Origin: Pseudoclavibacter sp. AY1F1
GTDB taxonomy: Bacteria; Actinomycetota; Actinomycetes; Actinomycetales; Microbacteriaceae
Assembly (NCBI RefSeq): GCF_002931075.1
Contig: NZ_PSTQ01000007.1
Coordinates: forward strand, 124,001 to 188,000
Reading direction: 5' to 3'
DNA: 64,000 bases
The notes under the pieces were generated by a model. It saw only the letters and a list, made by a program, of their open reading frames with translations. It did no database searches and was not told the DNA's origin. The stretch's first letter is position 1. Every line of letters starts with the position of its first letter. Both the position numbers and the translations under genes were made by a program. This document shows, one piece after another, positions 30,740 to 39,614 of this stretch.

Positions 30740-32103
30740 ACCGCGAACGCGCTCGGCGCCCGCGTTCCTCGCCCCGGCACCGGGATGCCGAGGTTGTCGC
30801 GCAGAGTCGTTCCCGTGTACTCCTCGCGAAGCGAGCCGCGCTCCTGGAGAATCGGGACCACATGGTCGACGAACTCGTCGATGCCGCCTGGCGTGAGGTG
30901 CGAGCCGATGACCAGCCCATCGGAGCCGTCGTTCTGCACGAACTCGTCGATCTCCTCGGCGACCTGGGCGGCCGTGCCGACGTAGCGCACGCCGGCGAGC
31001 TCCTTGCGCGCGAACTCGCGGATGCTCCACCCGTTCTCGTTCGCCTTCTCGCGCCACCTGCGGACGGTCGCCAACCGGTCGCCGTAGGTGAACGCGCGGC
31101 CCTCGATGATCGGCGCGCTCTCGCCGTCCGGGTCGAAGTCGGGGAGCGGGCCGTCGAAGTCGATCTCCGAGAAGTCGCGATTCCACACCTGCTCGAGCCG
31201 AACCTGGATGGTGCGAGCGCTGAGCTGCTGCTCGGTCACCCAGCGGGCCTTCTCCTGCGCCTCATCGCGGGTGTCGCCCAACACGAAGCTCGACTGCGGC
31301 AAGATCTTCAGGTCGTCGCGATTGCGGCCGAAACCTTCGACTCGACGCTTGACGTCTGCGTAGAAGTCGCGGGCCTCCTCGAGGCGCGAGTACGGCGAGA
31401 AGATGACGTCCGCGTTGGCGGCCGCGAAATCCCGCCCCTGCGGTGAGATGCCAGCCTGCACGATGATGGGCCGCCCCTGTGGGCTCCGCGGTACGGTGAA
31501 TCGGCCGCTGATGTCGAACTGGCTCGTCTCGACGTCGAAGCGTCCTTCGTCAGCCGAGTCGAGGAACTGACCGGTCTCCTTGTTCGCGACGATCGCATCC
31601 GCCGACCAGGAGTCCCAGAGCTCGCGAACCGTGTCGACCGTCTGCTCGGCACGCTCGTAGCGCTCGGCGTGCGGCAGGAATCCGCCGCGGCGGAAGTTCG
31701 CGCCCGTGAACGCGTCGAACGACGTCACCACGTTCCAGCCGGCGCGGCCGCCGGACAGGTGGTCGAGGCTCGCGAACTGACGCGCGAGCTCGTACGGTTC
31801 GTTGAAGGTGGCGTTGATGGTGCCGACAAGCCCGATGTGCTCCGTGACGGCTGCGATCGCGGCGAGCACGGGGATCGTGTCGGGACGCCCCGAGATGTCA
31901 TGGTCGAAGATCTCGCCTCGCCGCGAGCGCAGCGCGAGACCTTCTGCAAGGAAGAAGTAGTCGAACTTCCCGGCCTCCGCCTTCTGCGCCACGTGCTTGA
32001 ACGTCGAGAACTCGATCTGGCTGCCCGCATCCGGGTGCTCCCAGAGGGTGTGCTCGTTGACGCCGCCGACATAGGCGGCGAGGATAATCTGCTTCTTGGT
32101 CAC
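30736..32103 (-). CDS. NtaA/SnaA/DszA-type FMN-dependent monooxygenase
   Basis: This luciferase-like TIM-barrel protein has 455 residues. Family segments include IILAAYVGG, FDYFFLAEGLALR, HLSGGRAGWNVVTS and GRPIIVQAGISPQGRDFAA. Members use reduced FMN from a partner reductase to oxidise aminopolycarboxylates, sulfur compounds or pristinamycin; the substrate cannot be told here. GTG 32103 has an AGGAG ribosome site. The gene follows a second luciferase-like gene by 26 nt. Confidence 0.93.
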   Translation of the reverse strand: MTKKQIILAAYVGGVNEHTLWEHPDAGSQIEFSTFKHVAQKAEAGKFDYFFLAEGLALRSRRGEIFDHDISGRPDTIPVLAAIAAVTEHIGLVGTINATFNEPYELARQFASLDHLSGGRAGWNVVTSFDAFTGANFRRGGFLPHAERYERAEQTVDTVRELWDSWSADAIVANKETGQFLDSADEGRFDVETSQFDISGRFTVPRSPQGRPIIVQAGISPQGRDFAAANADVIFSPYSRLEEARDFYADVKRRVEGFGRNRDDLKILPQSSFVLGDTRDEAQEKARWVTEQQLSARTIQVRLEQVWNRDFSEIDFDGPLPDFDPDGESAPIIEGRAFTYGDRLATVRRWREKANENGWSIREFARKELAGVRYVGTAAQVAEEIDEFVQNDGSDGLVIGSHLTPGGIDEFVDHVVPILQERGSLREEYTGTTLRDNLGIPVPGRGTRAPSAFAV

Positions 32104-32129
32104 TGTGCTCTCCTGATCGACGCTGGCGC

Positions 32130-33284
32130 TCAGACGGCGGCGTAGCGGTTGGGGACGGTTGTCGGCAGCCCGAGGAGGCCGCGCAGGGAGCGCTCTCCGT
32201 AGCTCTCGCGGAACAGCCCCTTCTGCTGGAGGAGCGGCACCACGTCAGCGACGATGCGCGGCAGGTCATCCGTCACGACCCCGGGGTACAGGCGGAAGCC
32301 GTCGTAGCCGAGGGCCGAGAGCGTCTCGAAGTGCTCCACGAGCTCAGCGGCGGAACCCGCGAAGACGGCAGGCGGCTGACCCAGAGCCCGACCCTTCGCG
32401 TTGAGGCGGGCAAGACGAGCCACGCCGGTCTCCTCCGGCCCGTCGAGGAACACGGCGAGGTCGACGTAGACCGAGAGCTCGCCCGCGCGTTCGACCCTCT
32501 TCTCGGCGGCGCGGACCTCGCTCAGGATGCTCACTGCCGAGGCGACGTCGGTGGGGGTCACGAACAGCAGGTCCGCGCTTGCCGCCGCGAACTCGTATGG
32601 CACCTCGGCGTGGCCGAGGGCCGCGACGACGGGCTGTCCCTGCGGGGGACGTGGCGTGATCGATGGGCCACGAACGCTGAACCACCTGCCCTCGAACTCG
32701 ACTCGGTGCACCTTGGCGGCATCGAGGTACCTATCGGTGGACGCATCGCGGATCTCCGCGTCGTCCTCCCAGCTGTCCCAGAGCCTGCGCACCACCTCGA
32801 CGAAGTCGTTGGCCTCGGCGAACAGCTCACCGATGAGGGGCGCGTCCCTGCGCCCGAAGTGCGAATACTCGGCACCCGGCGAGACCCTGGCCTGCCAGCC
32901 CGCACGCCCCAAGCTCGTGTAATCGAGCGTCGCGACGGCTTTCGAGACGTGGAAGGGCTCCGTGTGCGTCGTCGTGACCGTCGGGATGAGGCCGATGTGC
33001 TCCGTGACGGGTGCGACCCTGGATGCGATGAGGAGCGCATCCAGGCGACCCCTGACCTCGTCGGTCCGCTCGTCGCCGCGGAGCAACTCGCTGCTCTGCA
33101 GCGCAAGCGAGTCCTCGATCGTCGCGAAGTCGAGAAGACCCTGCTCTGCGAGCTGCACGAGCCCCACCCAGTATTCGGGCGTGAAGAGCTCAGCGGGGCG
33201 AGCGCTCGGCTCCCGCCAGGCCGCCGGGTGGATACCGGCGCCGTCGAGCGCAACGCCGAGATGAATGCGGGTGGGGTTTGTCAT
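32130..33284 (-). CDS. Luciferase-like monooxygenase (LLM class)
   Basis: This protein has 384 residues. The TIM-barrel flavin fold shows in IHLGVALDGAG, RVAPVTEHIGLIPTV, SKAVATLDYTSLGRAGW and PVVAALGHAEVPYEFAA. It is more distant from the NtaA branch than its neighbour and could be a second monooxygenase or a paired component. ATG 33284 follows TAGCGT by exactly 6 nt with no ribosome site, so the transcript probably begins at the start codon and continues into the next gene. Confidence 0.92.
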   Translation of the reverse strand: MTNPTRIHLGVALDGAGIHPAAWREPSARPAELFTPEYWVGLVQLAEQGLLDFATIEDSLALQSSELLRGDERTDEVRGRLDALLIASRVAPVTEHIGLIPTVTTTHTEPFHVSKAVATLDYTSLGRAGWQARVSPGAEYSHFGRRDAPLIGELFAEANDFVEVVRRLWDSWEDDAEIRDASTDRYLDAAKVHRVEFEGRWFSVRGPSITPRPPQGQPVVAALGHAEVPYEFAAASADLLFVTPTDVASAVSILSEVRAAEKRVERAGELSVYVDLAVFLDGPEETGVARLARLNAKGRALGQPPAVFAGSAAELVEHFETLSALGYDGFRLYPGVVTDDLPRIVADVVPLLQQKGLFRESYGERSLRGLLGLPTTVPNRYAAV

Positions 33285-33290
33285 GGGGCG

Positions 33291-33296
33291 ACGCTA
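33291..33296 (-). promoter_or_regulatory. -10 hexamer TAGCGT, leaderless start of LLM operon
   Basis: TAGCGT on the minus strand ends 6 nt before ATG 33284; TGGACC lies about 17 nt further upstream as a possible -35. Confidence 0.6.
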
Positions 33297-33370
33297 GGCC
33301 GCGCCCAGTGCCAGGTCCACGGCACGTGACGCGCCCCGTTACGCGTCGAAACGCGGGGACATGTTCGGGC

Positions 33371-36067
33371 TCAGCCCCGGAACGCTCGCTGCCTTCTCAG
33401 GTCTTCGAGACGGATCACGCCGCTGCCTTCGGACCGGCCGACGACAAGCTGTTGGAGCCCGGCTGCTTCACACGACACCCCGAGCAGGCGCTCCACGGCA
33501 TGCGCGACGGTGCCGTCCGGCCTGTAGACGTCGTCGAACGCGGCCAGGGGGATCTCGAGACGCTGCAGAGGCTCGAGCGCGTTCGAGCGCGCCCAGAACA
33601 TCGACCCGGCTGGAAAGATGAGACGACCGTTCTCTGGCAGGTTCGGCCACCCGCGGCCCCAGGTGAGGACCTCCGCGATCGCGCGGTTCGGGCCCCAGTT
33701 CGTCGCAGCCCCGAGCGAGGGGAAATGCGAGGGGCTCACCATGCCGAGACTCGGCGTCGAGGCGAAGGCTCCGAGGATCGCGTTCACGCCGCCGACGGAG
33801 GGCAGGAGGCAGTCGAGCAGGAACGGGAGCCAGTTGGCCAGATGGCTGCTGTGCGCGGATCGCTTCGTGTGGAGGTGCAGCACAACGTCATGGTCAGCGT
33901 GCTCGGCCGCGAACCCGTAGATCTTGGGATACACGTCGGTCCCACGGTTCGCGAAGACTCGCACGATCGCCTCGGGGAAGATCTCTCGAAGCTGTGCGGC
34001 CTTCTCGTCGGTGTCGGTCGAGACGTAGACGCTCATGGGATGCTCGAGCATCGCCAACCGCTGCGCGAGCACCACTGCGATATCGAGATAGTAGGCGTGC
34101 ACGAATACACCGACGGGGCGGGCCAATTTCACGGGCTCCGCTGGAGCGAACCAGACGGCGTCACGGGGCGGAAGACCGGTGGTGACTGCTCTCCTGGGCC
34201 GCGGAGGCCGCGAGCGCTCGCGCACCCAACGGGGAGGTCTGGTCGCGTCGTACTGCGTCATCCGCTGGATGCGAGCACCCGCATCCTCCACGTCTCGAAC
34301 CAGTGGCCACGGCGACAGGCCCGCTTGGCGCACGATGCGCAGGTCGAGGTCGCTTCCGGCGTGACTGAGCAGCGAGGTCCCCGCGAACCAGCCACGGTCG
34401 CCGGGTCGGATCAGCCGCGCACTGTCACGATCCGACCCCGTCGCCTCGGATCCTCCCGCAGCTTCACCCTGCACGACGGCGACGGATGCGAGCCGCTGCC
34501 GCCGAGGCGCCGGCGTCGGCGCCGGCGCCGAGCGAAGCACTCGCCTCGCACGCCGCCGGACGAGTCCAGGCAGCGCGAATCCGCGCAGCAGCAGTCCACG
34601 AAGCCTGGGATTGTGCAAGGCCCCCACCGTCGCGAGCTGCGCACGAGCAAGCACCTTCTGCGCAGGGCTCAGTCTCATCGTCTCGCCGCGGACCTCGCCG
34701 AGGACCTCGATGACGTCGTCGACGTACGCCTCGAACGATCGATAGCCGCGCCCGAAGGCCCCTCTGGCCCTGCGTGACTGCGCGGTCTCGCGTCCCGCGA
34801 CCTCGAGGGCCCGACGAGCGAGGGCCGCCTCGTTCGGCACGAACTCCCCTGTGCGCTCGACGACCTCATGGATATCGCGGAGACCGATATCGGCCTCCAG
34901 CCCGACGAACGGCACCCCGACACACGCGGCGTCCATGACGGTCGTCGGCCCGGGATCCTGTCGTGAGGCCAGCAGGTAGACATCCGCCGCTGCGTACCAG
35001 TCCGCGGGCGACACCTGGAAACCCGGCAGGCACAGTCGCAGCCCGGTTTTCTGGGCGGCTACGGCGAGGGCGCTCGCCCACGCGCTCATCTCCCCGAGCC
35101 AGACGAACACGGCGCTCGGCTCGCGCTGCGCGATCAGCTCCGCCGCATTAAGGAACAGGTCGAAGCCCTTGCGGTGATCGGCGTAGCCGGCGGAGAGGAA
35201 GACGAAGCTGGACTCGCCGAACTCTTTACGGAGCTTGGCTCGCACCATGCGGTCCCCAGCGCGTGTTCCCTGAGGCGGATGCAGGCCCGGGACGATCGTC
35301 CGCAGGTGCGTCCCGTTCGCGAGCGCTGGCGCGAGCCCCGCTTGCATCGACGGCATCGAGGCCACGACCGTGTGGGCGGACTCGAGCGCATCGATCAGGT
35401 TGTGCTCGATGAGGTATGCGGGCATCTCATGGATGAGGAGGAGCGCCCGCGACGAGACGCCGAGCTCGGCGACGAGCTGAGCACCCCACCCGGTGTTGCC
35501 CAGGACCGGCGTCCACCTGGGTAATTCGCTCCCCATCGAGGCGAGGTTCCAGCCCTCATCGGCGATAAGCGTGGGCCCGGTCGACGTGAAGCGTTTCAGC
35601 AGAGGCCCCGCCCGCTGCAAGAGGAAGATCGGCGACCACCCCTGCAGGCGAAGCCTCGAGGCTACGCCAAGCAGAAGGAGCGGCGCCCCGGCGCGCTGCG
35701 CGTCGTTCCCGACCAGGAGGACCGGGTTGCGCACCGAGCCCAGCACCTCGCGCATCTTCGCGGCGCTCTCGGCAGCACTCAGGTCGCGGCGTCTCGGAGC
35801 GTGCCCCTCGTCGCGCCCGTGGATCGAGTAGTACGCGAGGGGATTCTCTCCTTCAAGCGGCATGTAGGTGCGGCGATAGAAGCTCGGATCGAAGCCGGGG
35901 CCAGGTGCCCGCCCCTCGGCATCACCATGGACTGCGAAGTGAAGCCACCCTTGCATCGTGGATGCTGCGACATCCGGGTACGAGGCCCCATACCACTCCG
36001 CGTCGAAGAGGGGGTCCACTCGGCTCGCATCGAGTCGGGCGGGCTGCTCGCGTCGCACTACGGCCAT
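33371..36067 (-). CDS. Large glycosyltransferase: GT4 domain fused to RgpF-like domain
   Basis: This protein has 898 residues. The N-terminus carries two copies of a short DP-F-x-x-x-[WF]Y type segment (about 18-90) known from surface-glycan enzymes. A GT4-type transferase follows (FVFLSAGYADHRKGFDLFLNA, then WYAAADVYLLASRQDPGPTTVMDAA, about 270-400). The last third (about 665-890) has the rhamnan-synthesis RgpF pattern (VFVHAYYLDIA, VYVSTDTDEK, NRGTDVYPKIYGF, LHLHTKRSAHSS). This composition suggests assembly of a cell-wall or capsular polysaccharide. ATG 36067 has a GAGGAG ribosome site. It is divergent from the NeuD-like gene. Confidence 0.9.
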   Translation of the reverse strand: MAVVRREQPARLDASRVDPLFDAEWYGASYPDVAASTMQGWLHFAVHGDAEGRAPGPGFDPSFYRRTYMPLEGENPLAYYSIHGRDEGHAPRRRDLSAAESAAKMREVLGSVRNPVLLVGNDAQRAGAPLLLLGVASRLRLQGWSPIFLLQRAGPLLKRFTSTGPTLIADEGWNLASMGSELPRWTPVLGNTGWGAQLVAELGVSSRALLLIHEMPAYLIEHNLIDALESAHTVVASMPSMQAGLAPALANGTHLRTIVPGLHPPQGTRAGDRMVRAKLRKEFGESSFVFLSAGYADHRKGFDLFLNAAELIAQREPSAVFVWLGEMSAWASALAVAAQKTGLRLCLPGFQVSPADWYAAADVYLLASRQDPGPTTVMDAACVGVPFVGLEADIGLRDIHEVVERTGEFVPNEAALARRALEVAGRETAQSRRARGAFGRGYRSFEAYVDDVIEVLGEVRGETMRLSPAQKVLARAQLATVGALHNPRLRGLLLRGFALPGLVRRRARRVLRSAPAPTPAPRRQRLASVAVVQGEAAGGSEATGSDRDSARLIRPGDRGWFAGTSLLSHAGSDLDLRIVRQAGLSPWPLVRDVEDAGARIQRMTQYDATRPPRWVRERSRPPRPRRAVTTGLPPRDAVWFAPAEPVKLARPVGVFVHAYYLDIAVVLAQRLAMLEHPMSVYVSTDTDEKAAQLREIFPEAIVRVFANRGTDVYPKIYGFAAEHADHDVVLHLHTKRSAHSSHLANWLPFLLDCLLPSVGGVNAILGAFASTPSLGMVSPSHFPSLGAATNWGPNRAIAEVLTWGRGWPNLPENGRLIFPAGSMFWARSNALEPLQRLEIPLAAFDDVYRPDGTVAHAVERLLGVSCEAAGLQQLVVGRSEGSGVIRLEDLRRQRAFRG

Positions 36068-36096
36068 GCTCCCGCGCTCCTCTGAAACATTGGACC

Positions 36097-36102
36097 TAGC
36101 AT
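36097..36102 (+). promoter_or_regulatory. -10 hexamer TAGCAT, leaderless start of NeuD-like gene
   Basis: TAGCAT ends 6 nt before GTG 36109. Confidence 0.6.
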
Positions 36103-36108
36103 GGTGCA

Positions 36109-36780
36109 GTGTATGTGATTTCCGACTCCCCCAACCCGTCCCGCATGGTGTGTTTCGGTGCGAGCGGAACCTGCGTCCAGGTCATGCTCGACCTCGTGCA
36201 TCAGTCCCAAGGAGCCCCGCGCTTCTCTGGGTACGTCGCCGACCGTTTCGGGAGCCGGGTCCACGCTGACGGCCATCCCGTCTCCTCGCTCGAGGAGGTC
36301 GCCGAGTGGGGCGATGTCGGCATCGTCGTCCCCATCCACGACCCGCGTGACCGCCGAAGCGTCTTCACGCGTATCCGGAAACTCGGAATCCCCATCCTCG
36401 GTTCACGCGGGCTCCCCCACCTCTCGCATCCCGCAGCCGCCCTGGGCGAGGGAGTGATCGTGAGCTCGACGACACGCGTGGGCTTCGCGACGACCATCGG
36501 CAACGCCAGCCTCGCGCTCGGCGACCTCATCGCGCACGACGTCACGGTGGGCGAATACTGCACGTTCGCCGCAGGCAGCATCGTGCTCGGGCACGTGAAC
36601 ATCGGCGATGATGTCTTCGTCGGAGCGGGGGCCATCATCAAGAACGGAACCTCGAGCCGCCCGCTGAACATCGGCACCGGCGCGGTCATCGGCGTCGGAG
36701 CCGTCGTCGACCGCGACGTGCCACCGGGAGCCGTCGTCATCAGCCCCCGCGCACGACCGTTGCGCGAGGCTCTCTCGTGA
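36109..36780 (+). CDS. NeuD/PglD-like sugar O/N-acyltransferase
   Basis: This protein has 223 residues. An N-terminal Rossmann-like half (MVCFGASGTCVQVMLDLV, then YVADRFG and SSLEEVAEWG) and a left-handed beta-helix with hexapeptide repeats (about 112-205; NASLALGDLIAHDVTVGEYC, GHVNIGDDVFVGAGAIIKNG) match PglD/NeuD acyltransferases, which acetylate amino sugars with acetyl-CoA. GTG 36109 has TAGCAT exactly 6 nt upstream. Its stop overlaps the start of the DegT aminotransferase, the enzyme that usually supplies its amino-sugar substrate. Confidence 0.9.
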   Translation: MYVISDSPNPSRMVCFGASGTCVQVMLDLVHQSQGAPRFSGYVADRFGSRVHADGHPVSSLEEVAEWGDVGIVVPIHDPRDRRSVFTRIRKLGIPILGSRGLPHLSHPAAALGEGVIVSSTTRVGFATTIGNASLALGDLIAHDVTVGEYCTFAAGSIVLGHVNIGDDVFVGAGAIIKNGTSSRPLNIGTGAVIGVGAVVDRDVPPGAVVISPRARPLREALS

Positions 36781-37838
36781 CGGTCACGCTCGGCCAGCCG
36801 CTCACCCCCGACTCGCAGCTGTTCGCCGAGCTTGCCGCAGGCATCTGGGATCGCCACCGATGGACCAACGATGGTCCGCTCGTGCGCGAGCTGGAACAGG
36901 GCCTGGGCAAGCAGTTGGGCTGGCGTCACGCTGTCGCGACGAGTTCCGGCACGACGGCACTGACGACGGCGCTGCTCGCCCTCGATCTGACTCCCGGCGG
37001 CGAAGTGATCACGACGCCCTTGACGTTCCGAGCCACGTCGCTGGCGATCGAAGCCGCCGGTCTGAAGCCCGTGTTCGCCGCAGTCGACGAGACGACCCTC
37101 TGCCTGCACCCGGACGCCGTCGAAGAGGCGATCGGCCCGCGCACGGTTGCGGTCCTCCCCGTTCACCTGTTCGGGCTGGCGGCCGACCCTGCACTCGACG
37201 CCCTCGGGGAATCGCGCGACCTGCCGATCGTGTACGACGCGGCCCACGCATTCGGCTTCGATGACATCACCCACCGCGGCTCACTGACCGCGTACTCGCT
37301 GCACGCCACGAAGATCCTGCACACGGGCGAGGGTGGGCTCGTCGCGAGTGAGTCGCCCGAGTTGGCGGAGAAGGTCAGGATTGCCCGCAACTTCGGACTC
37401 GGAGGTGCCGCCGAGTCCGGGGGCGGAGGGAACGCGAAGCTGCCGGAGCTCTCGGCCGCGGTTGGGCTGGCGCAGTTCACGAGACTCGGAAGCGAGCTGG
37501 ATGCACGACGTGCCCTGCGCGCGGCCTACGAGGCGCGGACAGACGCGAGCCAGCGCGTGCGACGCCATGCACCTGGCCGCCGTCGGGGGCTCGTCACCGA
37601 GGTGCTGAGGTGCGACCCGACCGAGCAGGCCGAGCTTCTGCAGCGCCTCGCCAGCGGGGGCATCATCGCGAGAGGGTTCCCAGCCCTCTGCGCGGACGGT
37701 CAGCGCTACTCGCAGACTCCGCTCTTCGGCGCCGGGCGGGCCGAGATGTCGGCACTGGCCGACTCCGTGATTGCCCTCCCCTTCCACAGTCGAGTACAAA
37801 CCGGCGATCTCGAGCGGTTCTCGGACGCGCTCGCCTAG
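36777..37838 (+). CDS. DegT/DnrJ/EryC1-family sugar aminotransferase
   Basis: This PLP enzyme has 353 residues. WTNDGPLVRELEQGLGKQLG and SGTTALTTALLALDL open the fold, YDAAHAFGFD provides the cofactor aspartate region, and SLHATKILHTGEGG holds the Schiff-base lysine (Lys179). The family puts an amino group on keto-sugar nucleotides. GTG 36777 overlaps the stop of the acyltransferase gene, so amination and acylation of the same sugar, as in Pgl or perosamine pathways, is likely. Together with the GT4-RgpF protein they form a compact surface-sugar cluster. Confidence 0.92.
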   Translation: MTVTLGQPLTPDSQLFAELAAGIWDRHRWTNDGPLVRELEQGLGKQLGWRHAVATSSGTTALTTALLALDLTPGGEVITTPLTFRATSLAIEAAGLKPVFAAVDETTLCLHPDAVEEAIGPRTVAVLPVHLFGLAADPALDALGESRDLPIVYDAAHAFGFDDITHRGSLTAYSLHATKILHTGEGGLVASESPELAEKVRIARNFGLGGAAESGGGGNAKLPELSAAVGLAQFTRLGSELDARRALRAAYEARTDASQRVRRHAPGRRRGLVTEVLRCDPTEQAELLQRLASGGIIARGFPALCADGQRYSQTPLFGAGRAEMSALADSVIALPFHSRVQTGDLERFSDALA

Positions 37839-37883
37839 CGAACGCTGAGGATCCTCGCACGCTCGTCACGCATGCTGGGCGAC

Positions 37884-38225
37884 ATGGCTATCAAGGGCGT
37901 ACTCGCGCAGATCACCGTGTCAGACCTGGCTCAGGCTACGGAATATTACGGCAGGCTCTTCGGGCGCGGACCCGACGAGAATCCGATGCCCGGTCTTCTG
38001 GAGTGGCACTTCACTCCGGAGGCCGGAGTGCAGCTGTGGGCGGACCCGGCGAGGTCCGGTAAATCCACGGTGGCGTTCAACGAGGACGACCTCCAGGGCG
38101 TCGCCAAGCGCCTGGACACCGCCAAGATCGAGCACGGCGGCATCGAAGACGCCACTCACTTCCAGATCCTTCAAGTGCTCGACCCCGAGGGCAACCACGT
38201 CGTCTTCACGAGCGCAGCGGGCTAG
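37884..38225 (+). CDS. VOC/glyoxalase-fold protein
   Basis: This protein has 113 residues forming a vicinal-oxygen-chelate fold: IKGVLAQITVSDLAQATEYYGRLF at the start and FQILQVLDPEGNHVVFTS at the end. The Asp-Pro-x-Gly-Asn end motif is typical, but the usual metal-binding His and Glu are only partly conserved, so it may be a binding protein rather than an enzyme. Two ATGs are possible (37872, 37884); the second gives the more typical N-terminus and has CATGCT 7 nt upstream. Confidence 0.85.
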   Translation: MAIKGVLAQITVSDLAQATEYYGRLFGRGPDENPMPGLLEWHFTPEAGVQLWADPARSGKSTVAFNEDDLQGVAKRLDTAKIEHGGIEDATHFQILQVLDPEGNHVVFTSAAG

Positions 38226-38244
38226 TCGCGCGCACCTTCGGGGC

Positions 38245-38250
38245 TACAGT
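38245..38250 (+). promoter_or_regulatory. -10 hexamer TACAGT of the TPP riboswitch operon
   Basis: TACAGT lies just upstream of the riboswitch; with the 6-nt spacing seen elsewhere, transcription would start near 38257, at the 5' end of the aptamer. Confidence 0.55.
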
Positions 38251-38256
38251 GTGGCC

Positions 38257-38349
38257 GTGCACGGGAGCCCGATGAGTCGGGCTGAGAGGGAGTACTCGAA
38301 CTCCGACCGTTGAACCTGATCTGGGTAATGCCAGCGAAGGGAGTCAACT
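38257..38349 (+). ncRNA. TPP riboswitch (THI element)
   Basis: The aptamer shows the conserved parts of the THI box: GGGCTGAGAGGG on the 5' side, CTCCGACCGTTGAACCTGAT in the middle and CTGGGTAATGCCAGCGAAGG on the 3' side. It binds thiamine pyrophosphate and should switch off the genes that follow when thiamine is plentiful. Only 36 nt separate its end from the ykoF start, so control is probably by hiding the GGAAGG ribosome site. Confidence 0.97.
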
Positions 38350-38385
38350 CACCCGTGCCGTCACGCTCCGACGGAAGGCACGCAC

Positions 38386-39027
38386 ATGGAATCCATCACT
38401 CAAGACCCACTCGCATTCGGGGTGGGGGCGCGAGTCACCCTCTCGGTCATGTCCGACCGCTACGTCAAGGTGATCCTCGCGGCGGTCGACGCCGCCGATT
38501 CCTCTGGCCTGGTGCTCGAGACGGGTGACGTGAGCACGTACGCAGGGGGCGACGAGCAGGCGCTGCTTCGCTGGCTCACCGACCTCACGGCGCACGTCGC
38601 CGAGACGGGGCTGCACGCCTCCGTCTCGGTGCTGCTCTCGCGCGGCTGCCCCGGCGAGGCGGTGTGCGACCTGCCAGGCGGCGCAGGGCCTCGGCGAGTG
38701 GACGCTCCACGCGGTCGGCACACCGGGAGCTTCGCGAGCGCCGAGTGGGCGCTCTACCCGCTTGAGGATTCTGGCGTGGGTGAGCGGACGCCCGACCACA
38801 TGCGCGAGATCTACGCCGCCATCGAGACGGCGAAGGTAAGTGGAACGTTCGTGGCGTCAGAGCACTTCGTCACGAAGCTCAGCGGAGATCTCGGACGCAT
38901 CCTCGAGACCGTTTCGGTCGCGTGGGCTGGAGTGGGAGCTCACGTGCAGCACGTCACGAGCCACCTCACGATCTCGCTCAACAGCCCGAGCCACGCACCC
39001 GCGGCCACGGCAGGGGTGCACGCATGA
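38386..39027 (+). CDS. ykoF: YkoF-type thiamine/HMP-binding protein
   Basis: This protein has 213 residues with two related ferredoxin-like halves (ARVTLSVMSDRYVKVILAAVDA and the later SGTFVASEHFVTKLSGDLGRIL), as in B. subtilis YkoF, which binds thiamine and hydroxymethylpyrimidine. It is the first gene under the TPP riboswitch and has a GGAAGG ribosome site. Its stop overlaps the ykoE start. In this system it probably carries the pyrimidine substrate in the cytoplasm. Confidence 0.92.
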   Translation: MESITQDPLAFGVGARVTLSVMSDRYVKVILAAVDAADSSGLVLETGDVSTYAGGDEQALLRWLTDLTAHVAETGLHASVSVLLSRGCPGEAVCDLPGGAGPRRVDAPRGRHTGSFASAEWALYPLEDSGVGERTPDHMREIYAAIETAKVSGTFVASEHFVTKLSGDLGRILETVSVAWAGVGAHVQHVTSHLTISLNSPSHAPAATAGVHA

Positions 39028-39614
39028 GCCTCAAGCTGCGTGACATCGTCCTCATGGTTGTGCTCGGCACGGTCTTCGGCTTCCTGTACTGGGCGCTCGT
39101 CCAGGCCTGGACGGCGCTCTCCATCGCGATGGGGCCCGCAGGCGATCTCGCCCAGCATTTCCTGTTCGGGGGCTGGCTCCTCGTCGCCCCGATCGCGATC
39201 GCCATTATCCGCAGACCATTCGTCGGCGTGATCGCCGAGGTGCTGGCCTCCGTCATCGAGGTCGTCTTCCTCGGGTCGGCCGTCGGCCCTCTGTTGTTCG
39301 TCGCGGCCGCGATTCAGGGAATCGGCAGCGAACTGCCGTTCGCGCTCGGCAGGTACAAGAAGTACGGGTGGCTGCGGTACGCGATCTCGGGCGCCCTAGG
39401 CGCGGGGCTCGTGTTCTTCTACTCCGCGTTCCGCTCCGGCTGGTACGGGCAGGAGATCCTCTTCCTGCGCTTCGGAATCCAGTTGGCTTCCGGCATCATC
39501 CTCGGCGGGCTCCTCGCGAAACTCATCGTCGACTCGCTGGTGCGCACCGGCGTGCTCGACAACTTCGCGATCGTGCAGGACACCAAGCCCTTGGCCGTGC
39601 GCCGTGTGGTCTGA
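39024..39614 (+). CDS. ykoE: YkoE-type substrate-specific component of HMP/thiamine ECF transporter
   Basis: This membrane protein has 196 residues and five or six helices (about 7-28, 45-62, 66-87, 90-105, 117-138, 150-172), matching the YkoE S-component that recognises thiamine precursor. ATG 39024 overlaps the ykoF stop (ATGA), and the following ATPase gene overlaps its end by 11 nt. Co-transcription under the TPP riboswitch supports the substrate call. Confidence 0.93.
   Translation: MSLKLRDIVLMVVLGTVFGFLYWALVQAWTALSIAMGPAGDLAQHFLFGGWLLVAPIAIAIIRRPFVGVIAEVLASVIEVVFLGSAVGPLLFVAAAIQGIGSELPFALGRYKKYGWLRYAISGALGAGLVFFYSAFRSGWYGQEILFLRFGIQLASGIILGGLLAKLIVDSLVRTGVLDNFAIVQDTKPLAVRRVV

Noticed and set aside
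33278-34777. A 499-codon plus-strand frame opposite the GT4-RgpF gene
   Set aside because: Antisense of conserved glycosyltransferase sequence with no own motif.
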